Part shown: one piece after another, positions 35,235 to 45,500 of the stretch
How positions within the stretch are numbered: the first letter of the stretch is position 1
Layout of the letters: every line of letters begins with the position of its first letter
Source of the DNA: Streptomyces panaciradicis
GTDB taxonomy: Bacteria > Actinomycetota > Actinomycetes > Streptomycetales > Streptomycetaceae
Assembly: GCF_023516615.1 (NCBI RefSeq)
Contig: NZ_JAMGBF010000076.1
Coordinates: 1-56,743 of the forward strand
Direction of reading: 5' to 3'
Length of the DNA stretch: 56,743 bases
Position numbers and translations under genes: made by a program
The notes under the pieces: generated by a model
The model's input: the letters and a program-made list of their open reading frames with translations, nothing else
Databases searched by the model: none
Told to the model about the DNA's origin: nothing

Positions 35235-36314
35235 ATGATCCTGTCACTCCCCAGATCGGGCCGATTAGCGTCCTCGTCCCGCACCCGGGCCCTCTTCCTC
35301 GTCCTGGTCTCCCTGCTCGCCACGCTTCCGGCCCTCGCCCTCGTCGTCACGGCGGGCGGGAGGGCCGAGGCCCACGGCACGCCCATGAAGCCCGGCAGCC
35401 GTACCTTCCTGTGCTGGCAGGACGCCCTCACCGACACCGGTGAGATCAAGCCCGTCAACCCGGCCTGCAAAGCGGCCCAGCAGGTCAGCGGCACCACGCC
35501 GTTCTACAACTGGTTCTCCGTGCTGCGCTCCGACGGCGCCGGCCGCACCCGTGGCTTCGTGCCGGACGGCCAGCTCTGCAGCGGCGGCAACCCCAACTTC
35601 ACCGGCTTCAACCTTCCGCGCAGCGACTGGCCCCTCACCCACCTCACCTCGGGCGCGACCGTCGACTTCTCCTACAACGCCTGGGCGGCGCACCCTGGTT
35701 GGTTCTACGTCTACGTCACCAAGGACGGCTTCGACCCGACCAAGCCGCTCACCTGGAACGACCTCGAGGACAAGCCCTTCCTCACGATCGACCACCCGCC
35801 GCTGAACGGCACCCCGGGTACGGTCGAGGCCAACTACTCCTGGTCCGGCAAGCTGCCCGAGGGCAAGTCCGGGCGCCACATCGTCTACATGGTCTGGCAG
35901 CGCTCGGACAGCGCGGAGACCTTCTACTCCTGCTCCGACGTCGTCTTCGACGGCGGCCACGGCGAGGTGACCGGCATCCACGACCCGGGCAACCCCACCG
36001 ACCCCGTCCCGGGCACCTGCTCGGCCACCCGTAAGTCCACGGGGAGTTGGAGCGGCGGCTACCAGTCCGAGGTCACCGTCACCAACACCGGTGACGTCCC
36101 CATGCTGGGCTGGATGGTCGACTTCGCGCTGCCGGGCGGTCAGTCGGTGGCGAGCCTGTGGAACGGCAACGCGACCTACACCGGCCAGGACGTGATGGTC
36201 CACAACGCCGACTGGAACGGATCGCTGAGCCCGGGGCAGAGCACGACCTTCGGCTACGTCGTCCAGGGCGACGGCGGTGATACGAGGACGACCCTTCCCT
36301 GCCAGGTCGGCTGA
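35235..36314 (+). CDS. Secreted lytic polysaccharide monooxygenase AA10 with CBM2
   Basis: This 359-aa protein has a signal peptide ending AEA before HGTPMKPGSR, so the mature N-terminal His can form the copper histidine brace. The second brace histidine is in WAAHPGW. The AA10 domain (about 45-240) has FYNWFSVL, YSWSGKLPEGKSG and IVYMVWQRSDSAETFYSCSDV. It is followed by a PT-type linker and a C-terminal CBM2 (about 255-359: WSGGYQSEVTVTN, WNGNATYTG, WNGSLSPGQSTTFGYVVQG). Copper oxidases of this kind cleave cellulose or chitin. The upstream CebR box points to cellulose. An ATG at 35223 is an alternative start. Confidence 0.92.
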   Translation: MILSLPRSGRLASSSRTRALFLVLVSLLATLPALALVVTAGGRAEAHGTPMKPGSRTFLCWQDALTDTGEIKPVNPACKAAQQVSGTTPFYNWFSVLRSDGAGRTRGFVPDGQLCSGGNPNFTGFNLPRSDWPLTHLTSGATVDFSYNAWAAHPGWFYVYVTKDGFDPTKPLTWNDLEDKPFLTIDHPPLNGTPGTVEANYSWSGKLPEGKSGRHIVYMVWQRSDSAETFYSCSDVVFDGGHGEVTGIHDPGNPTDPVPGTCSATRKSTGSWSGGYQSEVTVTNTGDVPMLGWMVDFALPGGQSVASLWNGNATYTGQDVMVHNADWNGSLSPGQSTTFGYVVQGDGGDTRTTLPCQVG

Positions 36315-36441
36315 CCCGGCCGGCGTTCGGACTCGGGGCGGACCCGGTGGCGGCATGGCGCTCCACCGGGTCCGCGAGCCGGGCAGGCCGGGGGAGTACC
36401 TGTCCGGGTGGTGCTGGCTTGTGGCGATGCCGCGGTGCGAC

Positions 36442-36498
36442 GACAACGTTGTCTATTGGTCTGCACATGACTTTACCGCGTCAACCGACAACGCTGTC
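36442..36498. promoter_or_regulatory. Two LacI-type operators upstream of GH92 gene 1
   Basis: GACAACGTTGTC (36442-36453) is a perfect 12-bp palindrome, and GACAACGCTGTC (36487-36498) is a one-mismatch copy 45 bp further on. The same perfect sequence lies upstream of the second GH92 gene at 46348. A CG centre with symmetrical arms is typical of LacI-family repressors of sugar genes. The rest of the 342-bp gap 36315-36656 shows no other clear signal. Confidence 0.75.
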
Positions 36499-36656
36499 AA
36501 TCGAGTTGGCCTGCCCGGTTGATCCGTACGGATGCCTTCGCGGTGTGCCCCGGCCGGCTGACGCGCTCTTCCGTGGTACGCGTGACGCACGCTACTGTCC
36601 CTGCGGCTTGTGCGACCTGTGGTGCGCGACCCGTCCGAAGGAGGAGGGGCCGCGTC

Positions 36657-39600
36657 ATGCGTTTGCGTCCTACGTCCCTGCTGCTGGCCGCCGTCCTGGC
36701 GGTCACCGGTGCCACGCCCGCCCTGGCGGCCACCGCGGCACCCCCCGACCTGCTCAAGGACCCCACCCCGTACGTCGATCCCCTCATCGGCACCAAGAAC
36801 GGCGGCGACGTCTTCCCCGGCGCCGTCACCCCCTTCGGCATGTTCTCCTTCAGCCCGGAGAACACCAGAGGCGACGCCACCCGGACGGCGGCGCCGGGCG
36901 GCTACCAGTACGACGCCACCCGCATCAGAGGCTTCAGCCTCACCCACATGTCGGGCACGGGCTGCGCGGGCGGCAGCGGGGACATCCCGTTCTTCCCCTA
37001 TGCCGGTGAGGTCACCTCGTCGCCCGCGAGCGACACCAAGGACGCCGTCTACGCCTCCGACTTCCGCCACACCGACGAGACGGCCGAGCCCGGCCACTAC
37101 AAGGTCGGCCTCGCCTCGGGCGTCACCGCCGACCTCACGGCCACGGCCCGCACCGGCTCGGCCCGCTTCACCTACCCCGCGGACAAACCGGCCTCCCTGC
37201 TCATCCGCACCGCCAACTCCGAGGTGGGCTCCGCCGATTCCTCGGTCACCATCGACCCGAAGACCCGTACCGTCTCCGGCTCGGTGACCTCCGGGAACTT
37301 CTGCGGCTATCTCGACCCCGAAGGCCAACGCGCCTACTACACGCTGTACTTCACCGCCCGCTTCGACCGCGCCTTCAAGACGACCGGCACCTGGCAGGAC
37401 GACACGCTGACCCCGGGCTCGACCTCGGCCTCCGGCGGCACCGGCGGCTTCTCCCACGGCGGGCGGCCCGTCGCCGGCAAGGGGGCGGGCGGCTATGTCG
37501 AGTTCGCCCCGGGCGACGGCCCCGTCGGAGTCAAGGTCGGCATCTCCTACGTCAGCCGGGCGGGCGCCGAGGCGAACCTCGCCGCCGAGAACCCGCCGCA
37601 CCGCTCCTTCGACGCGGTGCGGGACGCGGCCCGCCGGGCCTGGCGCGACCGGCTCGACGCCATCCTCGTCGGCGGCGGCACCGACGAGGAGCGCACCACC
37701 TTCTACACCGCGCTCTACCACTCCCTGCTGCACCCGAACGTCATCAGCGACGCCGACCGCCGCTACCGCGGCAGCGACGGCGAGGTGCACACCGTCGGCG
37801 GCGGCCACCGGGCGCAGTACGGCACCTTCTCCGGCTGGGACGTCTACCGCGACCAGGTGCAGCTGCTCACCCTCCTCGACCCGCGGACCGGCTCCGACAT
37901 CGCCCAGTCGCTGTACGAGCTCGCCGGGCAGAACGGCGGCGTTTGGGACCGCTGGCTGCACGGCGCGAGCGGCACCCACGTCATGAACGGCGACCCGTCC
38001 CCGACCGCCCTCGCCGGCATCCGCGCCTTCGGCGGCACGGACTTCGACCTGCGCGGCGCGCTGAAGTCCCTGGTGCGGGCGGCCACCGTGCCGACCGCGC
38101 AGGACCTGTCCGCGGCCGGCAAGCCCGTCCTGTCGGCCGGCCAGCGGCCTTCGCTCGACAAGTACCTGAAGCTGCACTACATGCCGTCCGTGTCCAACGC
38201 CTGGGGCGGCGCCGCGGAGACCCTGGAGATGTCCGGCGCCGACTTCTCGCTGTCCCAACTCGCCGCCGCGGCAGGGGAGAAGGACACGGCGGCGGCCTTC
38301 GCCGGGCGGGCGCAGTGGTGGCAGAACAACTTCAACGTCGCCGCCGACCCCACCGGCGGCTACATCGCCAACCGCAAGGCGGACGGCAGCTGGGTCACCG
38401 GCTTCACCCCGTCCACCGGCAACGGCTTCGTCGAGGGGACGGCCGCCCAGTACACCTGGATGGTCCAGCACGACCCGGCCGGGCTCTTCGCGGCGATGGG
38501 CGGCAGGGACGAGGCGCTGACCCGGCTCGACGCCTTCTTCCATGACGGCGACGGCGGTTGGGCCTTCACCGGCAGCGGCGGCGACAAGTCCGAACTGGAC
38601 AACGAACCGTCGATCAACGTGCCCTACCTGTACGACTACGCGGGCGCCCCGTACAAGGCGCAGGAGACTGTCCGCGCGGCGATGAGGCAGCTGTGGTCCA
38701 CCGAGCCCGGTGGCATCCCCGGCAACGACGACCTCGGCGCGATGTCCGCCTGGTACGTCTTCTCCGCCCTCGGCATGTACCCCCAGGTCCCCTCGCGCGC
38801 CGAACTCGTCCTGGCCTCACCGCTGTTCCCGCGCATCGAGATCGACCGCCCGCACGGCAACGACATCTCCGTCCGCGCGACGGGTGCCGCCGCCGACGCG
38901 CCGTACGTCACCTCGCTGAAGGTCGACGGCCGCACCAGCGGGCGGCCCTGGCTCCCGGCGTCCTTCGTCCGGGACGGCGGGCGGCTGGACTTCACGCTCT
39001 CCGGTACGCCGGACAGGACCTGGGGCGGCGACCCGTCCGACGCGCCGCCCTCCTTCCGCGCGGGCGAGCAGCCGTACCAGATCGGCGTCGGTCCGACCAC
39101 GGCGACCTTCGCACCGGGCGGGAGCGCGAAGGTCGGCATCCGCGCGCTGTCGATGAGCGGTGGCGCGGGCCCCGAGGTGCGGTTCACGGTCGAGACGCCG
39201 GACGGGATCAGCGCCACGCCCGCGCACGGCACGGTCGCCGACGGGAAGCAGGAGATCACCCTCGCCGCGGCGGCGGACACCGAGCAGGGTTTCTACGACG
39301 CCAAGGTCACCGTGACCTCGCAGGGCACCTCCTACGAGCAGCCCGTCGCGCTGACCGTCGCGGCCCCCGGCACCCTGCTCGCCGCCTACGACAACACCGG
39401 CGTCTCCGACGACCAGGGCGACCACGACGAGGCCGACTACGACGGCGGCGGCTGGAGCTACTCCCGCCAGGCCCTCGCCGCGGCCGGGCTCGCCCCGGGC
39501 GGGCAGGGCACGGTGCAGGGTCTCGCCTTCACCTGGCCCGCCTCGCCGAGCGGCCGCCGGGACAACGTCTCCGCCGACGGGCAGACCGTCCGACTCGGCG

Positions 39601-39929
39601 ACGGCGTGCACACGTTGTCCTTCGTCGGCAGTGCCGTCAACGGCAACCAGCGGACCGAGGCCACCGTCACCTACTCCGACGGCGGCACCGACACCGTCGA
39701 CCTGTCCTTCACGGACTGGACCGTCGGCGGAGGCGGCGGCACCGTCCAGTACGGCAACGAGGTCGTCGCCAGGACCGCGTACCGCAATGTCGCCGGCGCC
39801 GACAAGGACCCGGTGGCGACGTACGTCTTCGCCACCAAGCCCTTCACGGCACCGGAGGGGAGGACCATCGCGAGCGTGAAGCTGCCGCGGAACGCGGACC
39901 TGCACGTGTTCACCCTCGCGACCGGCTGA
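36657..39929 (+). CDS. Secreted GH92 alpha-mannosidase (copy 1)
   Basis: This 1090-aa protein has a signal peptide (MRLRPTSLLLAAVLAVTGAT ... ALA). The GH92 catalytic region (about 35-760) shows YVDPLIGTKNGGDVFPGA, GFSLTHMSGTGC, GTFSGWDVYRDQ, VEGTAAQYTW, LDNEPSINVPYLYDYAG and GGIPGNDDLGAMSAWYVF. GH92 enzymes are Ca2+-dependent exo-alpha-mannosidases, often alpha-1,2. C-terminal beta-rich domains follow (a NEW3-like YQIGVGPTTATFAPGG and a carbohydrate-binding-like LLAAYDNTGVSDDQGDHD). GGAGGAGG precedes the ATG. It shares an operator with the second GH92 gene, so both likely respond to one mannose-related signal. Confidence 0.93.
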   Translation: MRLRPTSLLLAAVLAVTGATPALAATAAPPDLLKDPTPYVDPLIGTKNGGDVFPGAVTPFGMFSFSPENTRGDATRTAAPGGYQYDATRIRGFSLTHMSGTGCAGGSGDIPFFPYAGEVTSSPASDTKDAVYASDFRHTDETAEPGHYKVGLASGVTADLTATARTGSARFTYPADKPASLLIRTANSEVGSADSSVTIDPKTRTVSGSVTSGNFCGYLDPEGQRAYYTLYFTARFDRAFKTTGTWQDDTLTPGSTSASGGTGGFSHGGRPVAGKGAGGYVEFAPGDGPVGVKVGISYVSRAGAEANLAAENPPHRSFDAVRDAARRAWRDRLDAILVGGGTDEERTTFYTALYHSLLHPNVISDADRRYRGSDGEVHTVGGGHRAQYGTFSGWDVYRDQVQLLTLLDPRTGSDIAQSLYELAGQNGGVWDRWLHGASGTHVMNGDPSPTALAGIRAFGGTDFDLRGALKSLVRAATVPTAQDLSAAGKPVLSAGQRPSLDKYLKLHYMPSVSNAWGGAAETLEMSGADFSLSQLAAAAGEKDTAAAFAGRAQWWQNNFNVAADPTGGYIANRKADGSWVTGFTPSTGNGFVEGTAAQYTWMVQHDPAGLFAAMGGRDEALTRLDAFFHDGDGGWAFTGSGGDKSELDNEPSINVPYLYDYAGAPYKAQETVRAAMRQLWSTEPGGIPGNDDLGAMSAWYVFSALGMYPQVPSRAELVLASPLFPRIEIDRPHGNDISVRATGAAADAPYVTSLKVDGRTSGRPWLPASFVRDGGRLDFTLSGTPDRTWGGDPSDAPPSFRAGEQPYQIGVGPTTATFAPGGSAKVGIRALSMSGGAGPEVRFTVETPDGISATPAHGTVADGKQEITLAAAADTEQGFYDAKVTVTSQGTSYEQPVALTVAAPGTLLAAYDNTGVSDDQGDHDEADYDGGGWSYSRQALAAAGLAPGGQGTVQGLAFTWPASPSGRRDNVSADGQTVRLGDGVHTLSFVGSAVNGNQRTEATVTYSDGGTDTVDLSFTDWTVGGGGGTVQYGNEVVARTAYRNVAGADKDPVATYVFATKPFTAPEGRTIASVKLPRNADLHVFTLATG

Positions 39930-40236
39930 CCTCCGGCAGGGCGGCCGGCCAGTCGAGCTGGCGGCGCACGTGCACCGCGTCGCCGCCCTCGTGGCCGTTG
40001 CAGGGACAGGCGCGGATCTCCTTGCGGGGGTCCGCGCCGCTCAGTTCCGCATACCGGTTGAAGGCCGCGTACGCCCCGCTCGGCGGGCACACCGTGTCGC
40101 GCAGGCCGACTCCGCAGTGGGCCGGGGCGTGGGCACGGCGCGCGAAGGAGATCCCCTCCACGTAGGAGAGGGTGCGGTACGCGGCGGTCTCCGCGCCGCG
40201 GTGGACGGCGAGGTAGGCCGCGATCTCGCCGCACGG
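39910..40236 (-). pseudogene. Fragment of an acetylxylan esterase (AXE1 family), 5' truncated
   Basis: About 100 C-terminal codons remain of a cephalosporin-C/acetylxylan esterase: EIAAYLAVHRGAETAAYRTL, SYVEGISFARRAHAPAH, LRDTVCPPSGAYAAFNRY and NGHEGGD. The N-terminal two thirds, including the nucleophile serine motif, are missing. The frame breaks off at about 40236, where sequence of a DUF624 gene on the other strand begins. The intact enzyme removes acetyl groups from xylan. It is a clear decayed gene. Confidence 0.85.
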
Positions 40237-40488
40237 ACCGGCGTCGGCTTCCTCCTGTGGGGTGCCCACGCGCTCGTGCTGACCTCGCTGTTCCCCTTCC
40301 GTGCCCGCGACACCGCCCGCCTCGCCGCCTCCTTCCTCCTCCGGCACGGCGGGGCCACCCTCGCCGCGGCCTCCCTGCTCGTGCTCACCGCCGCACTGAC
40401 CGCCCTGCTGGCCGCCCCGCTGCTGCTCTCCCTGCTGTACGGCAGCCGCCGCGTGATCGCCGAGACCCGGGAGGACTTCACCGCATGA
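40232..40488 (+). pseudogene. Fragment of a DUF624/YesL-type membrane gene, 5' truncated
   Basis: The last ~85 codons survive: RTGVGFLLWGAHALVLTSLF, ARDTARLAASFLL, LTAALTALLAAPLLL, LLYGSRRVIAETREDFTA. This is the C-terminal half of the DUF624 (YesL) proteins usually encoded with sugar ABC transporters of hemicellulose clusters. The 5' part is missing, cut at the same point as the esterase fragment. A further trace (TALTLDPFGAAVLRL, about 40501-40545) may be the end of a glycosidase gene. Confidence 0.75.
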
Positions 40489-40544
40489 CCCAAGGAGGGC
40501 ACGGCCCTGACCCTCGACCCGTTCGGCGCGGCGGTCCTGCGCCT

Positions 40545-42488
40545 TCACCAGATGGTGCGCCCCCGCTCGTCCGGCACCCCGGACTTGCGGAAGAAGTAGC
40601 TGTTGACCTGGTCCCGCCACTCGCGGGCGCTGCGGAGCTGCTCCTCGTACCGCTCCGCCACCCGCGCGTGCCGGGCCGGTGCCACACGGCCCTTCAGCGA
40701 GGCCCACACGGCCATCGCCGCCTCCACCTGCGCCACGCCCTCGAAGTGCGTGTCGTAGATGTGCTGGATCACGGTCCTGCCGCTCTTCAGGACATGTCCG
40801 TAGGGCACGTGGTGGAAGAACAGCAGCAGCTCGTCGGGGCAGGTCTCCGGCGACTCGTACGTCTCGGCCCACGGCGCCGCGTACTGCCCCGCGAACCCCG
40901 TCCCGGTGGCGGTGCTGCGGTCCACGCCGACCCCGTCCCGGTCGGCGAAGTGGTAGGTGCCCCACGGGCTGTACTCGTACCCGTCGACACTCGGCCCGTA
41001 ATGATGCCCCGGCTGCACCATGAACCCCACGCCGAGGGGCGCGGTGTACTTCTCGTACGTGCGCCATGAGCCGTCCAGCACCGCGTGCAGCTCCTTCACC
41101 GGGCCGTCGGCGCCGAACGTGAGCGCGATCCACTCGTCCAGGACCGCGCCCGGGTCCGCCTCCGGCCGCCAGGCCAGCCGTCCGAACGTGTACAGGTTGG
41201 CCTGGGCGAGGGGATGCCCGGTCCAGAAGGGATCGTCGCCGACGTTGGAGACGGCCACCAGCTCCTCGAACCCGCGCCCGGCCGCCGGGCCGAACCGCAG
41301 CACCTCGCTCCACATCGGCCCCAGCCAGCACACATGGCGCTGCTGCCCGGTGTACTCCTGTGTGGCCTGGAGTTCCACCGCGAGCCGGGTGCGCGGCATC
41401 GCACCGATCAGCGGCGACACCGGCTCCCGCACCTGGAAGTCCATCGGCCCGTGCTTCACCTGGAGCACCGCGTTCGCCGCGAACCGCCCGTCCAGCGGCA
41501 GGAAATGGTCGTACGCGGCCCGTGCCCGGTCCGTCGTCCGGTCCCGCCAGTCCTGGCGGTGGTCGTAGACGAAGGCCCGCCAGTGGACCGTGCCGCCGTG
41601 CGGCGCGAGGGCCGCGGCCAGCATGGTCGCGCCGTCCGCGTGCGTGCGGCCGTAGGCGAACGGCCCCGGCTGCCCCTCGCTGTCGGCCTTCACGACGTAT
41701 CCGCCGAAGTCGGGGATCGCCTCGTACACCCGCTCCGTCGCCGCCGCCCACCACGCCCGCACGCCCGCGTCGAGGGGGTCCGCCGTGTCCAGCCGGCCGA
41801 GCACGATCGGCGCGGCGAAGGTGACCGACAGATGCGTCCGGATGCCGTACGGCCTCAACGCGGCCGCGATGTCGGCGACTTCACCGATCCGGTCGGTCAG
41901 CAGCCGTGCCTCGGTCGCGTGCACGTTGACGTTGTTCACGGCCACGGCGTTGATCCCGCAGGACGCCAGCAGCCTGCCGTACGCCCGTACCCGCTCGAAC
42001 TCCCCGCGCGCCCGGCCGTCCGCCCAGAACAGCGACCCGCCCGCGTACCCCCGCTCCACCTGGCCCATGACCGGGTGCACGGCCACGTTGTCCCAGTGGT
42101 CCAGCATCCGCAGCGCCGGCGCCGGCCGGTGCTCCTCCGGCGGCCGCTCGCCGCGGAACGCCGCCTGGCCGAGCCGTACGACGTGGAAGAAGCCGTACAG
42201 CAGCCCGCGGCCGCCGGACGCCGTGACGGTCGTGCGTCCGTCACGGCGTCCGAGGGTGAACGCCTCGCTTCCGTCGTCGCCCGTGGCCTCCAGGACGAGT
42301 TCGGGGTCGTCCTCCACGAGAGCGCCGCCGAAGCGGGCGCAGGCCTCCGCCACCTCCCCGTGCACCGTCTCCACCAGCGGGCCCGGTCCCCGGACCAGCA
42401 CCCGCCGGCCGCCGACCGGCCGGAACGCCTCCTCGGGCAGCCAGGCCGGATCGACGCCCTCGGGCAGGACGGGCACGGGAAGCGGCAT
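40545..42488 (-). CDS. GH67 alpha-glucuronidase
   Basis: This 647-aa cytoplasmic enzyme without a signal peptide removes (4-O-methyl)glucuronic acid from xylo-oligosaccharides. GH67 features include MLDHWDNVAVHPVMGQVERG, INAVAVNNVNVHATEA, GGYVVKADSEGQPGP, QVKHGPMDFQVREPV, QATQEYTGQQRHV and YGPSVDGYEYSPWGTYHFAD, with complete family length. It starts 20 bp after the stop of the second GH92 gene, so the two share an operon. It acts on imported oligosaccharides, but the transporter that would have accompanied it seems to have been lost in the deletion next to it. Confidence 0.95.
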   Translation of the reverse strand: MPLPVPVLPEGVDPAWLPEEAFRPVGGRRVLVRGPGPLVETVHGEVAEACARFGGALVEDDPELVLEATGDDGSEAFTLGRRDGRTTVTASGGRGLLYGFFHVVRLGQAAFRGERPPEEHRPAPALRMLDHWDNVAVHPVMGQVERGYAGGSLFWADGRARGEFERVRAYGRLLASCGINAVAVNNVNVHATEARLLTDRIGEVADIAAALRPYGIRTHLSVTFAAPIVLGRLDTADPLDAGVRAWWAAATERVYEAIPDFGGYVVKADSEGQPGPFAYGRTHADGATMLAAALAPHGGTVHWRAFVYDHRQDWRDRTTDRARAAYDHFLPLDGRFAANAVLQVKHGPMDFQVREPVSPLIGAMPRTRLAVELQATQEYTGQQRHVCWLGPMWSEVLRFGPAAGRGFEELVAVSNVGDDPFWTGHPLAQANLYTFGRLAWRPEADPGAVLDEWIALTFGADGPVKELHAVLDGSWRTYEKYTAPLGVGFMVQPGHHYGPSVDGYEYSPWGTYHFADRDGVGVDRSTATGTGFAGQYAAPWAETYESPETCPDELLLFFHHVPYGHVLKSGRTVIQHIYDTHFEGVAQVEAAMAVWASLKGRVAPARHARVAERYEEQLRSAREWRDQVNSYFFRKSGVPDERGRTIW

Positions 42489-42508
42489 CAGACCCCCAAC
42501 GCGACTGC

Positions 42509-45500
42509 TCAGGCGAGCAGTTCGACCTCCGAGACGGTCGCCTGGCCGTCGAACACCAGACGGTACTTCCCGTACGTACCCGGGGTTCCCACGGTGAACG
42601 CGCGGGTCTGCCGGTCCCAGCGGAAGGGTTCGTCCGACCGCTTGTCGATCGTCTTCCAGGTGGTGCCGCCGTCGTCCGAGGCCTGGAGGGTCCAGCCGGT
42701 CGGCGCCTTGGTGTGGTCGGCGGAGGAGGTCACCGTGTACTGGACGCCCTTCACCGGTTCGGAGACCGGCAGATCGACGCTCGTCACGGTGGCGTCCGTG
42801 GCCGACGTGTTGTCGAACAGCGCGCCGTCACCCTTCAGCACGTCCGCCCGCGGCGCCGGCACCTTGTCGTCCTGGGTGATCGACACGGGAGCGGCGCTCT
42901 TGCCCGTGCCCCACGACGACGGCTTCGCGCCCATGGCGAACTCCAGCGTCCCGCCCTTGGCCAGCAGCGAGTGGGGGAGCGAAGTCGACGTCCAGGCACG
43001 GCCGTTGACCTTCAGGCCCTGGACGTAGACGTTGTCCACGCTGTTGCGCGGCGCCTTCACGACCAGGTCCCGGCCGTTCTCCAGATGGACGGTCGCCTTC
43101 TTGAACAGCGGGGAGCCGACGGCGTACTCGCCGCCGCCCATCACCAGCGGGTAGAAGCCGAGCGCGGAGAACAGGTACCAGGCCGACTGCTCGCCGTTGT
43201 CCTCGTCGCCGTGGTAGCCCTGCCCGATCTCGCTGCCGACGTACAGCCGCGACAGCGCCTCGCGGACGTTCCGCTGCGCCTTCCAGGGCTGGCCGGCCGC
43301 GTCGTACATGTAGATGACGTGGTGGGCGACCTGGTTGGAGTGGCCGTACATGCCCATCCGGACGTCCCGCGCCTCGGTCATCTCGTGGATGACGCCGCCG
43401 TAGGAGCCGACGTACTCGGGGGCGGCCGTCTCCGGGGTGGAGAAGTACGCGTCGAGCTTGTCCGCGAGCTTGCCGCGGCCGCCGTAGAGGTTGGCCAGGC
43501 CCCGGCTGTCCTGCGGGGCGGTGAAGGCGTAGCCCCAGCCGTTGGTCTCCGTGTAGTCGTAACCCCACACGCGCGGGTCGTACTTCGCGGAGTCCACGCG
43601 CCAGTCGCCCTTGGCGTCCCTGCCCTGGAAGAACCCGGCCTTGGAGTCGAAGAGGTTCACGTAGTCCTGGGCGCGGTTGAGGAAGTACTGCGACTCCTCC
43701 TGGTAGTGCTTCTCGCCCGTCTTCTCGTACAGGGCCCGGCCCATCCGCGCGATGCCGTAGTCGTTGACGTAGCCCTCCATCGCCCACGACAGGCCCTCGT
43801 GCGTGTCGGTGCTCGTGTAGCCGAGGAACGGCGAGGTCGCCATGCCCTTGCGGCCCACGCCCGAGGCCGGGGGCACCACGGTGGCGTTCTTCACGGCCGC
43901 GTCGTACGCCGCCTTCGCGTCGAACTTCACGCCCTTGACGTACGCGTCGGCGAAGGCCACGTCCGAGGAGGTGCCGGTCATCAGGTCCGCGTAGCCGGGC
44001 GAGGACCAGCGGGAGGTCCAGCCGCCGTCCTTGTACTGCTGCACGAACCCGTCGACCATCTCGCCCGCCTGGGAGGGCGTGAGGAAGGAGTACGCCGGCC
44101 AGGTGGTCCGGTAGGTGTCCCAGAAGCCGTTGTTGACGTACACCTTGCCGTCCACGATCTTCGCGCCGGTGTGGGTCGGGGTGTCCGGCCCGGGCATCGG
44201 CGAGAACGGCGAGGCGTACTGGTCCTTCGAACCCACCCTCTCGAAGCCGGAGTTGGGGTACAGGTAGAGCCGGTACATGCTGGAGTACAGCGTGGTCAGC
44301 TGGTCCGGCGTCGCCCCCTCGACCTCCACCTTGCCCAGCAGCCGGTCCCAGACCTGCCGGGCGCGGTTCTTCACCGTGTCGAAGGAGGTGCCGTCCGGGA
44401 TCTCCTGGCGGAGGTTGTCCTTGGCCTGGTCGATGCTGATGAGCGAGGTGGCCAGGCGCAGGGTCACGGTGTGGTCGTCACCGGCGTCGAAGCGCAGGTA
44501 GCCCTTGACGCCGCTGGAGGAGCCGTCGGTCGCCTTCTTGTCGAACACGCCGTAGACGAACAACCGGGTCGCCCCCGTCGACAGCCCGGACTTCACGTCC
44601 GAGTAGCCGGTGACGATCCCGTTGTCCTTGTCCAGCGTCAGCCCGGCCTGCTCGGTGACGTTGTCGAAGACCACGCTCGCGTCGTCGCCGGGATAGGTGA
44701 AGCGCAGCGCCGCCGCGTGGTCGGTCGGGGCCATCTCGGCCTTCAGCCCGTTCTCGAACCGCACCCCGTAGTAGTACGGCCGCGCGGTCTCGTTCTCGTG
44801 CCGGAACGCCAGCTCACGCGCCTCCCGCCCGGTGTCCGGGGTGCCCGGCTGCGCGGACGGCATCAGCTGGAAGGTCTGCCGGTCGCCCATCCACGGGCTC
44901 GGCTCGTGGCTCGCGCTGAACGCCTGGATCGTCGGCAGGTTGTCGTCGTTGTTGGCCCGCGCGTAGTCGTACAGCCAGCTCAGCGAGGACGCGTTGGTCA
45001 CCGGCGTCCAGAAGTTGAAGCCGTGCGGCAGCGCGGTCGCGGGGAAGTTGTTGCCGCGTGAGAAGCTGCCGCTGGAGTTGGTGCCGCGCGTGGTGAGGGC
45101 GTAGTCGGCGAGGTGCGCCTTCGGCTTCCCGGGCGCCACCTGACGCAGCGCGATGTCGTCCAGCCAGCCCCGGAACTTCGCCGGGCCCTTCGCGGAGTCG
45201 TACGCCACCAGTATCCGGTCGACCGTCTTGCCGGCCGCGACCGACCCGATCCGGGAGGCGACGTCGTTCCACTGGTTGACGTACAGCACCTTCGCGGCGC
45301 CCTGCCCCCGCGGCGAGAGCGCGAACCCGTGCCGGTCCGTCGCGCCGAGGTCGCTGAGGTAGGTGCCGTCGGTGAACGCCAGGTCCACCGCCACGTTCGT
45401 GGCGTCGTAGTCCCGGTCGCCGTCCGCCATCGACGGGTAGATCCGGTACGACAGCTCGGTGTCCCGGCCGACGGCCACGTTCACGTCGAAGACCTTGTTG

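Noticed and set aside
41085..43028. 647-codon plus-strand frame across GH67 and GH92
   Set aside because: Arg/Pro-rich antisense shadow covering two real genes.
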